Below are positions 27,066-36,520 of a stretch of 64,000 nucleotides of DNA, one piece after another (the first letter of the stretch is position 1; each line of letters begins with the position of its first letter). The notes below the pieces were generated by a model. That model did not search any database and had not been told where the DNA came from. It saw only the letters and a program-made list of their open reading frames with translations. The position numbers and the translations under genes are program-made. This DNA is from Bacillota bacterium. GTDB lineage: Bacteria; Bacillota; Clostridia; Lachnospirales; Lachnospiraceae. Location of the stretch: NCBI GenBank assembly GCA_023413555.1, contig JAEZPG010000017.1, positions 1 to 64,000 on the forward strand, written 5' to 3'.

Positions 27066-27890
27066 TTAGTCTATTCTTATCTGATAGAAAGGATAATCTG
27101 TGCTTCTATCAAATCCTATACGCCTGGCAGTGGCTGCAGATCCCAGATTGGTTGAAGCACATCCCCAATCTGGAAGCAGTCCCTGTTCCAGCACGTACTC
27201 TGCCATTTTATGGGCTACTAGAGACGCCATTCCCATATTACGATATTCCGGCTGTGTTTCAATCCCAATATCAATCTTTCCATCACCAATCCCTGATGAA
27301 AATGCGGTACTTACTATGCAATGATGGTTATTATCATAGATTCCATAGCCTCTTCCATATGTAAGAAAATCATCCATGTTTCTCCACGAAAAACTAGGAA
27401 TTATTCTTCCTTTGATATCAGATAAATGTTCTTTTTGAATTTCAAAATACGAAAATCCTTCAGGAAGTTCATGGGTAAACTCTTTATATCGCTCCAGATT
27501 AAATCGAAAGGAACACCTTATTTGCTTTGTAATTTGGGGATATTCCACGCATAACAAATCTAATTTTTCAATCCAATGACTTTCCTTATTCGATACAATC
27601 ATACGTATGTTTCTCTGGTTTTTCTCAAATACTCCACGTACCATTTGCTTAAGACTCTCTATAAACTCCTGATCGGTTGTCTCTCCCGATACATAACTTA
27701 ATCCACAATAATGCCATATTATAATAGCCTGTGGCTCATAAATGTCATCGATAAAGATACGTCCTTCCTGTATCCCAGTTATAATAGATGCAGGATAAGG
27801 GGTTCCACAGGTGATTCCCTTCGATAAAGCAATAACCTTATGTCTTAATTGTTTATTACCAATTAAGTCTTCTTTCCCTAATTCTCTCAT
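27066..27890 (-). CDS. GNAT family N-acetyltransferase
   Basis: A 274-residue protein with a C-terminal GNAT fold. The acetyl-CoA loop region is QPEYRNMGMASLVAHKM (about residues 210-226), followed by CASTNLGSAATARRIGF. The N-terminal half (1-130) is unlike simple GNATs and matches the longer clostridial GNAT_acetyltran architecture. Substrate unknown. The ATG at 27890 is preferred because GGAG lies 7 nt upstream; the longer frame to 27908 has no ribosome site. It is divergent from a MocR regulator and shares its promoter region, so the two may be functionally linked. It converges on aroA with only 4 nt between stop codons. Confidence 0.82.
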   Translation of the reverse strand: MRELGKEDLIGNKQLRHKVIALSKGITCGTPYPASIITGIQEGRIFIDDIYEPQAIIIWHYCGLSYVSGETTDQEFIESLKQMVRGVFEKNQRNIRMIVSNKESHWIEKLDLLCVEYPQITKQIRCSFRFNLERYKEFTHELPEGFSYFEIQKEHLSDIKGRIIPSFSWRNMDDFLTYGRGYGIYDNNHHCIVSTAFSSGIGDGKIDIGIETQPEYRNMGMASLVAHKMAEYVLEQGLLPDWGCASTNLGSAATARRIGFDRSTDYPFYQIRID

Positions 27891-27919
27891 ACAATTTCTC
27901 CATTTCATTGTTTTTTCTT

Positions 27920-27980
27920 ATTGTATATTCATATTAAAACGGGTACAATTACGATAATATCAAACTGTACCCATACAATT
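27920..27980. promoter_or_regulatory. Overlapping divergent promoters and MocR operator candidate
   Basis: Rightward: TTGTAT (27921-27926), 17 nt, TACAAT (27944-27949). Leftward on the same 29 bases: TTGTAC (27948-27943), 17 nt, TACAAT (27925-27920). GGGTACA (27941-27947) and TGTACCC (27966-27972) form a dyad, and TACAATT repeats directly at 27944 and 27974, 30 bp apart. This is a good candidate binding region for the adjacent MocR protein. Confidence 0.55.
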
Positions 27981-28009
27981 GTTCTACTCTTTTATAAGGA
28001 TGAGAAAAA

Positions 28010-29356
28010 ATGACTAAATATGAAGAAATCCTAAATTATATCTCAACTAAATATATAACGAATGAGGCTTATCAGTTCAGAAAGCTTCCCTCTATTAGGC
28101 AATTATCGACAACATTACATTGTAGCCATAATAGTGTTATCCGTGCCTATAGCGAATTAGAACAGCAACATATTATTTTTTCCATTCCCCAAAGCGGCTT
28201 TTATATATTGCATGAACCTAACTCCTTTGTAGAAAAAAACAATATGATTAATTTAGTTAAATCCAATCCGGATGCCTCTGTTCTTCCCTATCGTGAATTT
28301 GAGCATTGTATTAATCTTGCAGTCGACACATATAAAGAGGCACTTTTTCTATATCCAAAAGCCAAAGGATTTCCTCCTCTTTGTAAGACCTTAAAAGCTC
28401 TGTTGCTAAACCGTCAAGTGTATGTAGAAGAAAACCAAATATGTATTACAAATGGTGTTCAGCAGGCAATCGGTTTACTTTTTTCTTTGAAGCCTGACGC
28501 AACCAAAGATACCCTGATATTGGAGACACCAGGGTACCCCTTGGCCAAAGAACTTGCTATACAGAATAATTGGAAAATTGAGTTTGTTTCACGGAATCAT
28601 AAGGGAATTGATTTAAAAGCACTTCAATCCTATTTTGCGACAGGACACGTTCAATACTTTTATCTAATGCCAAGATTTCATAATCCGACAGGTTCCAGTT
28701 TATCAGACCGGCAAAAGAAAAGAATAATAGAATTAGCACAAAAATATGATGTATACCTTATAGAAGATGATTATCTTGCAGAATTAGACCCAATACATAA
28801 TCGTTTACCTTTACATTACTACGATACAAACAACAAAGTAATCTATCTTACCGGTTTTTCCAAAAGCTTTATGCCTGGGTTAAGAATTGGGGCCTCTTGT
28901 ATTCCTCCTATGCTACTAGATCAATTTATATACAGTCGATATATAGAGGATATAGGAACCTCCACCTTTTTGCAAGGAGCTTTAAATCTCTACATTCAGA
29001 ATGGTATGTATCAACGGCATTGTAAAAAAATAGTACAAGTATATCGAAAGAAAATGCAAATTTGTCAAACATATTACAAAAAATATAAAGATAAAATAAG
29101 CGCAACCCTAATCGTACCTGAATCAGGATACTATTTATTGATTACGCTTCCTTGCTCTAATTTTAGTTCTAGCCACCAAGTAGACTATCTAGTTGAAAAT
29201 CTTAAAACAAAGGGAGTCTTAGTCTCTTCCGGTAACAGATATTTCTTTGAAAATATTAAGGTACCTTCCATTTGTCTAAGTATATCAAACTGTACTATAG
29301 ATCAGTTAAAAGAAGCTCTTACCATTATTTTTGAGGAATTATGTCAATATCACTGA
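28010..29356 (+). CDS. MocR-type regulator (GntR HTH plus aminotransferase fold)
   Basis: A 448-residue PdxR/MocR-family protein. Residues 1-70 form a GntR winged helix (KLPSIRQLSTTLHCSHNSVIRAYSEL). Residues 90-445 are a fold-type I aminotransferase domain with the PLP-binding Lys in TGFSKSFMPGLRIG. Such proteins use PLP, sometimes with an amino acid, to switch a target promoter, usually of a divergent gene; here the divergent gene is a GNAT acetyltransferase. A catalytic aminotransferase role is possible but less likely given the HTH. The 3' end overlaps the convergent EFR1 gene by 7 nt. Confidence 0.9.
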   Translation: MTKYEEILNYISTKYITNEAYQFRKLPSIRQLSTTLHCSHNSVIRAYSELEQQHIIFSIPQSGFYILHEPNSFVEKNNMINLVKSNPDASVLPYREFEHCINLAVDTYKEALFLYPKAKGFPPLCKTLKALLLNRQVYVEENQICITNGVQQAIGLLFSLKPDATKDTLILETPGYPLAKELAIQNNWKIEFVSRNHKGIDLKALQSYFATGHVQYFYLMPRFHNPTGSSLSDRQKKRIIELAQKYDVYLIEDDYLAELDPIHNRLPLHYYDTNNKVIYLTGFSKSFMPGLRIGASCIPPMLLDQFIYSRYIEDIGTSTFLQGALNLYIQNGMYQRHCKKIVQVYRKKMQICQTYYKKYKDKISATLIVPESGYYLLITLPCSNFSSSHQVDYLVENLKTKGVLVSSGNRYFFENIKVPSICLSISNCTIDQLKEALTIIFEELCQYH

Positions 29357-30108
29357 GGCTGATTGTTCGCTGCTATCAGTTCAGCCAAAGACACTTCTGG
29401 ATTTCTATAACGTATCAGACTTTTTTCATTACTCATTCTAATGACGTTTAATGGGCAGATATGACTGCATGAAAGGCAACTTAGACAATCTGTTCCAAAT
29501 ACCGGTCTTCCATTTTCTATTTGAATGTTGCAGGTGGGGCAGATTCTTGCACACGTACCACATCCAGAGCAGCCAGCCATAATGCTATACTGCTTAGTAA
29601 ACCCTGCTCCACGCACATAATGATATTTCTTCTGGTGTGTCCAGGTCATGAAACGATCCAGCCAGGTATTATGTTTCACCATGTTTTTACGATTTGCTAT
29701 ATCTTCCACAATTGCGGTTGTCTTCTCTGCCTGATGACTCGGAGCTTTCTGCTTTTCCATCGCAAAACCTGGTAGATAATTTTCCTGCATATGCAGAGCG
29801 TTAATATAGGCAATTTTTTTTCCGTATTCATCTCCTGCTTGTATAAGCTGTGATACAGCCCCCGCATCATAAGTTCCATAGGTCAGTATCGCAAATAGAT
29901 AATCACTTTTCAGTTCCACCTTTTTAATAAAATCTAGAATTAATGGTGGAACTGACAGCCCGAAGACCGGGAATATCAACCCAATTGCATCGTCCATACA
30001 AGAGAAGGTCCCTAGTCGCAGTGCATGTGGGAGTGAAATTAGCTTTCCACTGAATTTCTTTGCAATTGAAAGACAATTTCCTGTAGCCGTAAAATAAAAA
30101 ATAGTCAT
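29350..30108 (-). CDS. EFR1 family ferredoxin (flavodoxin-like plus 2x[4Fe-4S])
   Basis: A 252-residue redox protein. The N-terminal flavodoxin-like region opens FYFTATGNCLSIAKKF, with the TGN loop for FMN phosphate. The C-terminal ferredoxin domain carries two full CxxCxxCxxxCP clusters, CSGCGTCARICP and CLSCLSCSHICP (about residues 182-222). Probably a cytosolic electron carrier; partner not known. It is not clearly in an operon and faces the MocR gene. Complete by both clusters. Confidence 0.88.
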   Translation of the reverse strand: MTIFYFTATGNCLSIAKKFSGKLISLPHALRLGTFSCMDDAIGLIFPVFGLSVPPLILDFIKKVELKSDYLFAILTYGTYDAGAVSQLIQAGDEYGKKIAYINALHMQENYLPGFAMEKQKAPSHQAEKTTAIVEDIANRKNMVKHNTWLDRFMTWTHQKKYHYVRGAGFTKQYSIMAGCSGCGTCARICPTCNIQIENGRPVFGTDCLSCLSCSHICPLNVIRMSNEKSLIRYRNPEVSLAELIAANNQPQ

Positions 30109-30216
30109 TATATACTTTCCTCCATACTTTGATTTTCTTTATCCATCATAGACATTTAGATTAGAATCACTCTTCTTATATTAATGAATTCTATCATAGT
30201 AAGAGAACGATTACTT

Positions 30217-30948
30217 TCAATTAGTCGCTAAAGATTTGTGAAAATCACTAAGGGACATTCCAAACATACGCTTACAAGTCGCCGCACAGTGGGATGAACT
30301 ATCAAAGCCTGCCAGAAGACAACTTTCGGTAATACTTCTGCCAGATTGCATATATATATACGTTTTATGCAATTTTTCAAAAGCCAGATAACTGTGTAAG
30401 GTCATTCTAGTCTGCTCCCTAAACAAATGAGAAAATCGACTTTTAGAGAGAAATACATTTTGGCTAAGTAAGTTCACCATGTCGTTAGTAATGGTAATCG
30501 TATTTTCTATCTGAGACAATGCTACACGAATCCTTTCATCATAGGGTGGTTTATCCGTACCATAAATCCCACATATACGAAGAATTTCCATATCCAGCTT
30601 CTGAATATCATGCAATTCTCTATAAGCGCATAGCACTTTTTCAGTGGTACATTCATCCAATACCGTATACGATTTCCCGGTTGGGAATTTCTCATTAAAG
30701 GAACCAGCATAACAACTTACTTCTTTGAAGAAAAAGACAAGATTGCCACCTGGCGGTGTTGTTCCAGTATGTAATGCATTGGCTCCAATGTATAACGCAC
30801 GGCTCTTCACATGTTCACCGTCAATTGTCCAATCCGATTCACCTTGTAATGAAATGATCAGATGTGATGCCAAGTGACAATGTGGCTTTGGGTCAGTATA
30901 ATCGGCCAAAAGCATAATATGATCTGAAGATCGAAAAAAGTAAGACAT
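30217..30948 (-). CDS. AraC family regulator with cupin-like sensor domain
   Basis: A 243-residue regulator. The N-terminal cupin-type AraC ligand domain (about 10-95) includes PHCHLASHLIISLQGES. The C-terminal double HTH covers about 150-240 (SRFSHLFREQTRMTLHSYL and GFDSSSHCAATCKRMFG). I start at 30948, where AGGGG is five bases upstream. The open frame continues to 31047, but that stretch contains a promoter-like TTGTAG-N16-TACAAT, arguing against translation. Ligand and targets unknown; it lies near the EFR1 gene in the same orientation. Confidence 0.85.
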   Translation of the reverse strand: MSYFFRSSDHIMLLADYTDPKPHCHLASHLIISLQGESDWTIDGEHVKSRALYIGANALHTGTTPPGGNLVFFFKEVSCYAGSFNEKFPTGKSYTVLDECTTEKVLCAYRELHDIQKLDMEILRICGIYGTDKPPYDERIRVALSQIENTITITNDMVNLLSQNVFLSKSRFSHLFREQTRMTLHSYLAFEKLHKTYIYMQSGRSITESCLLAGFDSSSHCAATCKRMFGMSLSDFHKSLATN

Positions 30949-31054
30949 CATAACCCCTATTTTTAAAAAAGCTCTGTTCATAATTGTATCAACTTCAATC
31001 TGTACTACAATATAGATTATTATAGCAACATTCGAATTAAGAGCCAACTAAAAA

Positions 31055-31085
31055 GGATTGAGTTTGTTCAATACAGGCTCAATCC
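31055..31085. terminator. Short hairpin upstream of the AraC gene
   Basis: GGATTGAG (31055-31062) pairs with CTCAATCC (31078-31085). No strong T tract follows in either direction, so it may be an RNA or operator element instead of a terminator. Confidence 0.3.
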
Positions 31086-31118
31086 CTATTAGTTGACCAG
31101 TTCAATTTTTTAACAAAA

Positions 31119-31154
31119 AGAATTCACTTCACTATACGGGTGCTCTTGAATTCT
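31119..31154 (-). terminator. Terminator of the lipid kinase gene
   Basis: AGAATTCA (31119-31126) and TGAATTCT (31147-31154) form the stem, with an inner CAC/GTG pairing. Read leftward it is followed by TTTTTGTTAAAAAATT. It overlaps the stop codon. Confidence 0.7.
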
Positions 31155-32073
31155 ATTCTTTTTTGGGTTCATTAGGATTCACCAAAAAATTCACAGCATG
31201 CTTTAGGTTCACCACATTGGCTTCTCTATAATTACCACCAAATTCACCATCAACGGTCCAAGGAACTAACTCATCAGAGACAAACCTCACCTTATCTGTA
31301 TGGAAATTAATCACATGTTTACTTGTCTTGTCTTCATTTAATAATGCATTCATAATAGATTGTAATTCAAAAGCATTCTTAGGTGGCGTTATTAAGGTCA
31401 CTTCAAACAACCCATCATTTAAAGAAACGTCTTTGCCATTAAGTCCTTTAAACCCGCCAACTGAGTTGGAGTTACTGACCATCCCATACAGGAATTTATC
31501 ATCTATCTCAACATCATCATAAAATACTTTATAATGATAAGATTTCAGGGACGTTAATCTTTTAGCTCCTTCTAACAGATATGCTAGTCTACCAAGCATA
31601 TTTTTTACTGATTGACTAGTAGCATAGGATACATCTGTAAATGCACCAAAGGCTGCGACGTAGATAAAATTATCTTCATTGATTTGGCCTACATCATATG
31701 GAAACAAAGTACCGTTTACTATGGTTTTAGCATCTTCTATCATGTTCTTTGGCAGACCAAGACTGGTTGCACAATCGTTGGTTGTTCCCGTTGGGATATA
31801 ACCAATGGCAGGTCTATTATCTAAGGTTAAAACACCTTTCACTGTTTCATTTAAAGTACCATCTCCACCGGAACAAACAATTGTATCGTAGGAATCTCCG
31901 TATCTTTCAATAATTTCTGTTGCATCATTACGATGTCTGGTGGAATGTATTGTCACCTCATAATCAGCTCTACAAAAAATCTCAATTATATTTGATAATT
32001 TATTACGTATCGTTCCTTTTCCGGCACATGGATTATATACAAAAAGTAATTTTCTTCTACTCACTACTCTCAT
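31153..32073 (-). CDS. Diacylglycerol kinase family lipid kinase (YegS/BmrU-like)
   Basis: About 306 residues of the diacylglycerol/sphingosine kinase catalytic family. FVYNPCAGKGT is the N-terminal nucleotide region, CSGGDGTLNETVKGVL carries the GGDGT signature, and GYIPTGTTNDCATSLGLP follows. It likely phosphorylates a membrane diacylglycerol or related lipid; substrate not certain. The start is ambiguous: an ATGAGG repeat gives ATGs at 32085, 32079 and 32073, and a GTG lies at 32064. I choose 32073, which has GAGG six bases upstream. The frame stays open to 32103. Confidence 0.88.
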   Translation of the reverse strand: MRVVSRRKLLFVYNPCAGKGTIRNKLSNIIEIFCRADYEVTIHSTRHRNDATEIIERYGDSYDTIVCSGGDGTLNETVKGVLTLDNRPAIGYIPTGTTNDCATSLGLPKNMIEDAKTIVNGTLFPYDVGQINEDNFIYVAAFGAFTDVSYATSQSVKNMLGRLAYLLEGAKRLTSLKSYHYKVFYDDVEIDDKFLYGMVSNSNSVGGFKGLNGKDVSLNDGLFEVTLITPPKNAFELQSIMNALLNEDKTSKHVINFHTDKVRFVSDELVPWTVDGEFGGNYREANVVNLKHAVNFLVNPNEPKKE

Positions 32074-32227
32074 CCTCATCCTCATTCTTATTGTCATTGT
32101 CATTTTCTATCTATAGTTGATACTATCTATATTACCACTGTTCAATTATGAATTATTATACATGACCCTAAAAAGGGTTGCAAGTCAAAACAAAAGAATC
32201 CAATCTTCTTCATTATTTTATAAAAAG

Positions 32228-32249
32228 GGCCTCCTTAATAAAGGAAGCC
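32228..32249 (-). terminator. Intrinsic terminator of queA
   Basis: Read leftward: GGCTTCCTT, loop TATT, AAGGAGGCC (one G-U pair), then CTTTTTATAAAAT. A compact 9-bp stem with a clear T tract. Confidence 0.85.
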
Positions 32250-32283
32250 ATGATATGAACTTGCTAAAGAGAAGTTTATCCTA

Positions 32284-33327
32284 TTAATCAACAAATACAT
32301 TATCACCAATATACATAGCATCACCAAAGGAGAAGAAACGATACTTTTCTCTCACTGCTTCTTGATATGCATGTAATATATGGTCTTTACCTGCCAATGC
32401 AGAGACTAACATTAACAACGTAGATTCCGGTAAATGAAAATTAGTAATTAAGCCATCTAGTACTTTAAATCTATATCCAGGATAGATAAAGATACTGGTA
32501 TCCCCACCACCTGCATGTACAACACCATCATCTGTTGACGCGCTTTCAATGGTTCGACAGCTTGTGGTACCAACACAGATTACTCGTCCGCCTTTTTCTT
32601 TACATTCATTAATGACCTGTGCCTCAGTCTCTTCGATGTGATAATACTCAGAATGCATATGATGCTTTGTTACATCATCAACTTTAACTGGACGAAAAGT
32701 ACCTAAGCCAACATGAAGGGTAACATTTGCTATCGCAACACCCTTATCGCTAATTTGTTGCAGTAACTCCTTGGTAAAATGTAGCCCAGCGGTAGGAGCT
32801 GCAGCTGAACCCTCATACTTCGCATAAACTGTCTGGTAACGGTTCTTATCTTCCAACTGATGATGAATGTAGGGAGGAAGAGGCATCTGTCCCAGTTGGT
32901 CAAGAATCTCCTCAAAAATTCCCGAATATTGAAACTGTACAAGACGGTTTCCTTCATCCACAACGTCAATAACGGTGGCACTTAAAAGACCATTACCAAA
33001 TACAATTTTACTTCCTACACGAGCTTTCTTTCCAGGCTTTACCAGTGTCTCCCATGTATCATTTTCTCTACGTTTTAACAAAAGAAGCTCAACTTTGGCG
33101 CCTGTACCTTCTCTTTCCCCTATCAGTCTAGCTGGAATTACTTTCGTGTTATTTATTACAAGGCAATCCCCTGGATTTAAATAATCAATAATGGTTTTAA
33201 AAATTGAGTGCCTAAATTCCCCTGTTTCTTTATTAAGTAGTAATAGTCTGGAGCTGGAACGATCCTCCAGTGGATCCTGAGCAATCAGTTCCTCTGGCAA
33301 ATCAAAATTAAAGTCACTTGTTTTCAT
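32284..33327 (-). CDS. queA: tRNA preQ1(34) S-adenosylmethionine ribosyltransferase-isomerase
   Basis: A 347-residue enzyme that moves the ribosyl part of SAM onto preQ1 at the wobble position of GUN tRNAs, forming epoxyqueuosine. It opens MKTSDFNFDLPEELIAQDP, and GSAAAPTAGLHFT and THVGLGTFRPV-type regions are clear. Full length. tgt, often adjacent, is not in the window. It precedes the lipid kinase and has its own terminator. Confidence 0.96.
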   Translation of the reverse strand: MKTSDFNFDLPEELIAQDPLEDRSSSRLLLLNKETGEFRHSIFKTIIDYLNPGDCLVINNTKVIPARLIGEREGTGAKVELLLLKRRENDTWETLVKPGKKARVGSKIVFGNGLLSATVIDVVDEGNRLVQFQYSGIFEEILDQLGQMPLPPYIHHQLEDKNRYQTVYAKYEGSAAAPTAGLHFTKELLQQISDKGVAIANVTLHVGLGTFRPVKVDDVTKHHMHSEYYHIEETEAQVINECKEKGGRVICVGTTSCRTIESASTDDGVVHAGGGDTSIFIYPGYRFKVLDGLITNFHLPESTLLMLVSALAGKDHILHAYQEAVREKYRFFSFGDAMYIGDNVFVD

Positions 33328-33361
33328 CTTAATACTCTCTTTCTACAACAACTCATATCCA

Positions 33362-34666
33362 CTAATCACATTGTCCCAACAGGAAATTTATGAACTGTTC
33401 TGCACATCTACCTGACCTTCCACCATGACTTAATTCCCATTGGTTTGCCTTCAATGTCAGTTCATCCTCTGTCAAGGTAATTTGTGGATATTTTCTAGCC
33501 AATTGATTCACTATTTCATTAAATTGACTCTTGTCAGGTTTTAAGAAATGAATAGTGACACCAAATCTTGCAACTAAAGACAGTTTTTCCTGCATCGTAT
33601 CAGAATGATGCACTTCTTCTGCTCTTACATCTTCTCTATCTGACCAGGTCTCCCGAATAAGATGTCTACGATTAGAGGTAGCATAAATTAGTACATTCTT
33701 AGGTTTTATCTCTAAACCACCTTCAATTACTGCCTTTAAATACTTGTATTCGATTTCAAACTCCTCAAATGAAAGGTCATCCATGTATATGATAAACTTG
33801 TAATTCCTATTTTTTATCATAGAAATTACCTTGGACAAATCTTCAAATTGATGCTTATATATTTCGATCATTCTCAGACCATCATCATAATATTCATTGA
33901 GAAGAGCTTTCATACTAGTAGATTTACCAGTACCTGAATCTCCAAACATCAGCACATTATTGGACCTTTTTCCTTGCAAGAATGCCTCTGTGTTGTCTCT
34001 TAATTTCTTCTTCTGAGAATCATATCCGATTAGGTCATCAAACCTCACAATTTCTGTATTGGTTATAGGGACTAGAACGACCTTACCATCTTCTTTATCA
34101 ACACGAAATGCTTTATTAAGACCTAATAAGCCTACTCCATAATCTTTATAAAATCCTGTAACCAAGTCATAGAATTCTTCAACCGTTTTTGCATTTGCCA
34201 GTTTCTCACTTAAGGCTACTACTTTACTACTGACATTCTTATTATACGTAGTTTCGAACTTTGGCACTGCTTTATAGTTGCTAATAATGCTAAAGCAATC
34301 CACCTCAAACTCTTCCTGAAACCATGCAAAATCATAATGAAATAACTTCATAAAAGCATCAAAATCCTGTTTCACGAGAAGATTTACGCTTCCTTCTACC
34401 GCTCCATGTTTTTCACAGGTTATACTAAATGGTGTCTCGGTGGTAATTAAAAGATAGGTCAGATAATTCTGCCATAAATTGTGATTAAATCCATAAGTAG
34501 TAGCAATTTCTAGCAAATTATGCATCTGCTCAAAGACCTTTAATTTTACCTTCTGTTTGTCCATTAAATTGGTTTCATATTTTCTAATAATATTAGATAA
34601 CTGCATTAGGATGCTGTCGTCTTGCACATTATTATATATAAGTAACCGGGCAGTTTCCTTATACAT
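33362..34666 (-). CDS. DUF815 family ATP-binding protein
   Basis: A 434-residue AAA-type P-loop protein of the DUF815 family. Walker A is FGDSGTGKSTSMKAL (about residues 240-254) and the Walker B region is FIIYMDDLSFEEFE. The N-terminal 180 residues are helical with no recognised domain. Function is unknown. The start is placed at 34666, where GAGG sits 9 nt upstream; the frame extends seven codons further without a ribosome site. It lies 33 nt downstream of argS on the same strand and is likely co-transcribed with it. Confidence 0.85.
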   Translation of the reverse strand: MYKETARLLIYNNVQDDSILMQLSNIIRKYETNLMDKQKVKLKVFEQMHNLLEIATTYGFNHNLWQNYLTYLLITTETPFSITCEKHGAVEGSVNLLVKQDFDAFMKLFHYDFAWFQEEFEVDCFSIISNYKAVPKFETTYNKNVSSKVVALSEKLANAKTVEEFYDLVTGFYKDYGVGLLGLNKAFRVDKEDGKVVLVPITNTEIVRFDDLIGYDSQKKKLRDNTEAFLQGKRSNNVLMFGDSGTGKSTSMKALLNEYYDDGLRMIEIYKHQFEDLSKVISMIKNRNYKFIIYMDDLSFEEFEIEYKYLKAVIEGGLEIKPKNVLIYATSNRRHLIRETWSDREDVRAEEVHHSDTMQEKLSLVARFGVTIHFLKPDKSQFNEIVNQLARKYPQITLTEDELTLKANQWELSHGGRSGRCAEQFINFLLGQCD

Positions 34667-34699
34667 GATACATGACCTCTTTTCCATTACTATCGTAAT

Positions 34700-36463
34700 T
34701 TACATTCTGTCTGGTGCTGAAAATCCTAACAAATCAATACATGTAGTTAGAATGTCCTTTGTCAATACTATTAAATGAATCCATGAATCCTGTACATTCT
34801 TATTCTCTTCTGCTAATATTTTATTCTCATGATAAAACCGGTTAAATGCATTAGATAAGTCATATATATACTGGCAGATACGATGAGGAGCATTTTCCTC
34901 ATAGGCTCCCTGAATCACACCATTTATTTTTGCTAATTCTAACATAAGTTCTGTCTGGGAAGAAGACATTGATGGTAGAATCTTGTCAGATACAGTTGTA
35001 TGATTTGTTTTAAATTTATTTAAAATCGATTTAATTCGAACAATGGTGTAAAGAATATATGGGCCTGTATTTCCTTCAAAGGAGGTAAAACGATCGATAT
35101 CAAAGATATAATCCTTGGATGCTTGATTAGACAAATCACCATATTTTAATGCTGCAAGGCCTATTACACTAGCGATAGATTTGGCTTCCTCTGGGTCCAT
35201 TTCTCGATTACCCATCATTTTTCGATATACTTCGTCATTTATATTGGAAATAAGATTTTCCAGACGCATTACTCCACCTTCACGTGTCTTAAAAGGTTTA
35301 CCATCCTTACCGTTCATGGTACCAAAGCCTAAGAAAGTCAATTTAGTATCAATATCAACAATGCCTGCCTTTTTACAACAACGAAATACTTGAGTAAAAT
35401 GAAGTTCCTGGCGCTTGTCAACCACATACTTCACTTCATCCGGGTGGTACAACTCTCTACGTTCTACAAGTGTAGCAATATCTGTCGTGGCATATATTGC
35501 AGATCCATCTGATTTTAAAATCATACAAGGAGGAATCTCTTTCGTATCCTCTTCCTCCAATACATCCACAACCAAAGCACCTTCACTTTCATAGGCTAAG
35601 CCTTTTTCTTTCAACTCTTTCACAATATTAGGGATTAAGTTCTGAACATCGCTTTCCCCTTTCCAAAGATCAAACTCTACACTTAGATTATTATAATTCT
35701 TCTTTAAGTCCGCTACACTGATGTTAATAATATGATTCCATATTGCACGATAGCCCGGCTTACCCTGCTGCAGTTGATTGGTTGCTTCCTTGGCAGCCTC
35801 CCTAAACTCAGGATGCTCCTTGGAATAGGCATTGGCTGCAGGATAGATTTCTTCTAATTCTGAGATGGTAAAGGGAGCTTCTTTGGGATACTCTCCGGTA
35901 TAGGAATCGTTAAAATAAACTAGTTCAGGTTTTCTTTTTTTCAATTCCTCGATAATTAGTCCCATCTGAAGACCCCAGTCCCCAAGATGAACATCCCCAA
36001 TTACCTCATGTCCCATAAACCGACCAATACGTTTGAGACTCTCCCCTATAACTGCAGAACGTAAATGTCCCACATGTAAAGGCTTCGCTACGTTAGGTCC
36101 GCCGTAATCAATCATAATCTTTTTGGGATTCTCATCTTTATCAATACCATAATTCTCAGTATTCTTTATGCCTTCAACATAATCTGCTAAAAACTCATCA
36201 GCTACAATGATGTTTATGAAACCTGGACGTACCATTGTTATTTCTTTGAAGGTCTTGGAACCTTTTACTTCTGCGACTACTTCGTCAGCAATAATAAATG
36301 GAGCCTTACGGTACTCTTTCGCTGCAGCGAGTGCTCCATTACACTGATATTGGCATAAGTCAGGTCGATTCGACAGAGTCACCTCACCATATTTTTCGTC
36401 ATATCCCAGATGGATGAATGCATTCTTTAATTCACTGGATATTAATTCAATTAGTTGTTTCAT
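34700..36463 (-). CDS. argS: Arginine--tRNA ligase
   Basis: A 587-residue class I arginyl-tRNA synthetase. The N-terminal Add-1 domain covers about 1-90, and the HIGH motif is HVGH within AKPLHVGHLRSAVIG. The KMSKS loop is degenerate (KPFKTREGG), as in many ArgRS, and the C-terminal DALR anticodon domain is present (about 470-587). The ATG at 36463 has GAGAGGG ten bases upstream; a longer frame to 36493 is unsupported. Transcription starts about 50 nt upstream, leaving no room for a T-box leader. Confidence 0.97.
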   Translation of the reverse strand: MKQLIELISSELKNAFIHLGYDEKYGEVTLSNRPDLCQYQCNGALAAAKEYRKAPFIIADEVVAEVKGSKTFKEITMVRPGFINIIVADEFLADYVEGIKNTENYGIDKDENPKKIMIDYGGPNVAKPLHVGHLRSAVIGESLKRIGRFMGHEVIGDVHLGDWGLQMGLIIEELKKRKPELVYFNDSYTGEYPKEAPFTISELEEIYPAANAYSKEHPEFREAAKEATNQLQQGKPGYRAIWNHIINISVADLKKNYNNLSVEFDLWKGESDVQNLIPNIVKELKEKGLAYESEGALVVDVLEEEDTKEIPPCMILKSDGSAIYATTDIATLVERRELYHPDEVKYVVDKRQELHFTQVFRCCKKAGIVDIDTKLTFLGFGTMNGKDGKPFKTREGGVMRLENLISNINDEVYRKMMGNREMDPEEAKSIASVIGLAALKYGDLSNQASKDYIFDIDRFTSFEGNTGPYILYTIVRIKSILNKFKTNHTTVSDKILPSMSSSQTELMLELAKINGVIQGAYEENAPHRICQYIYDLSNAFNRFYHENKILAEENKNVQDSWIHLIVLTKDILTTCIDLLGFSAPDRM

Positions 36464-36520
36464 TATAAACAAACCCTCTCTATTATATTTCATTGAAGTT
36501 CACGTTAATAGCCTTGTTTC

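Noticed and set aside
31328..31824. Rightward open frames opposite the lipid kinase
   Set aside because: Antisense shadows of a conserved kinase with no start signals.
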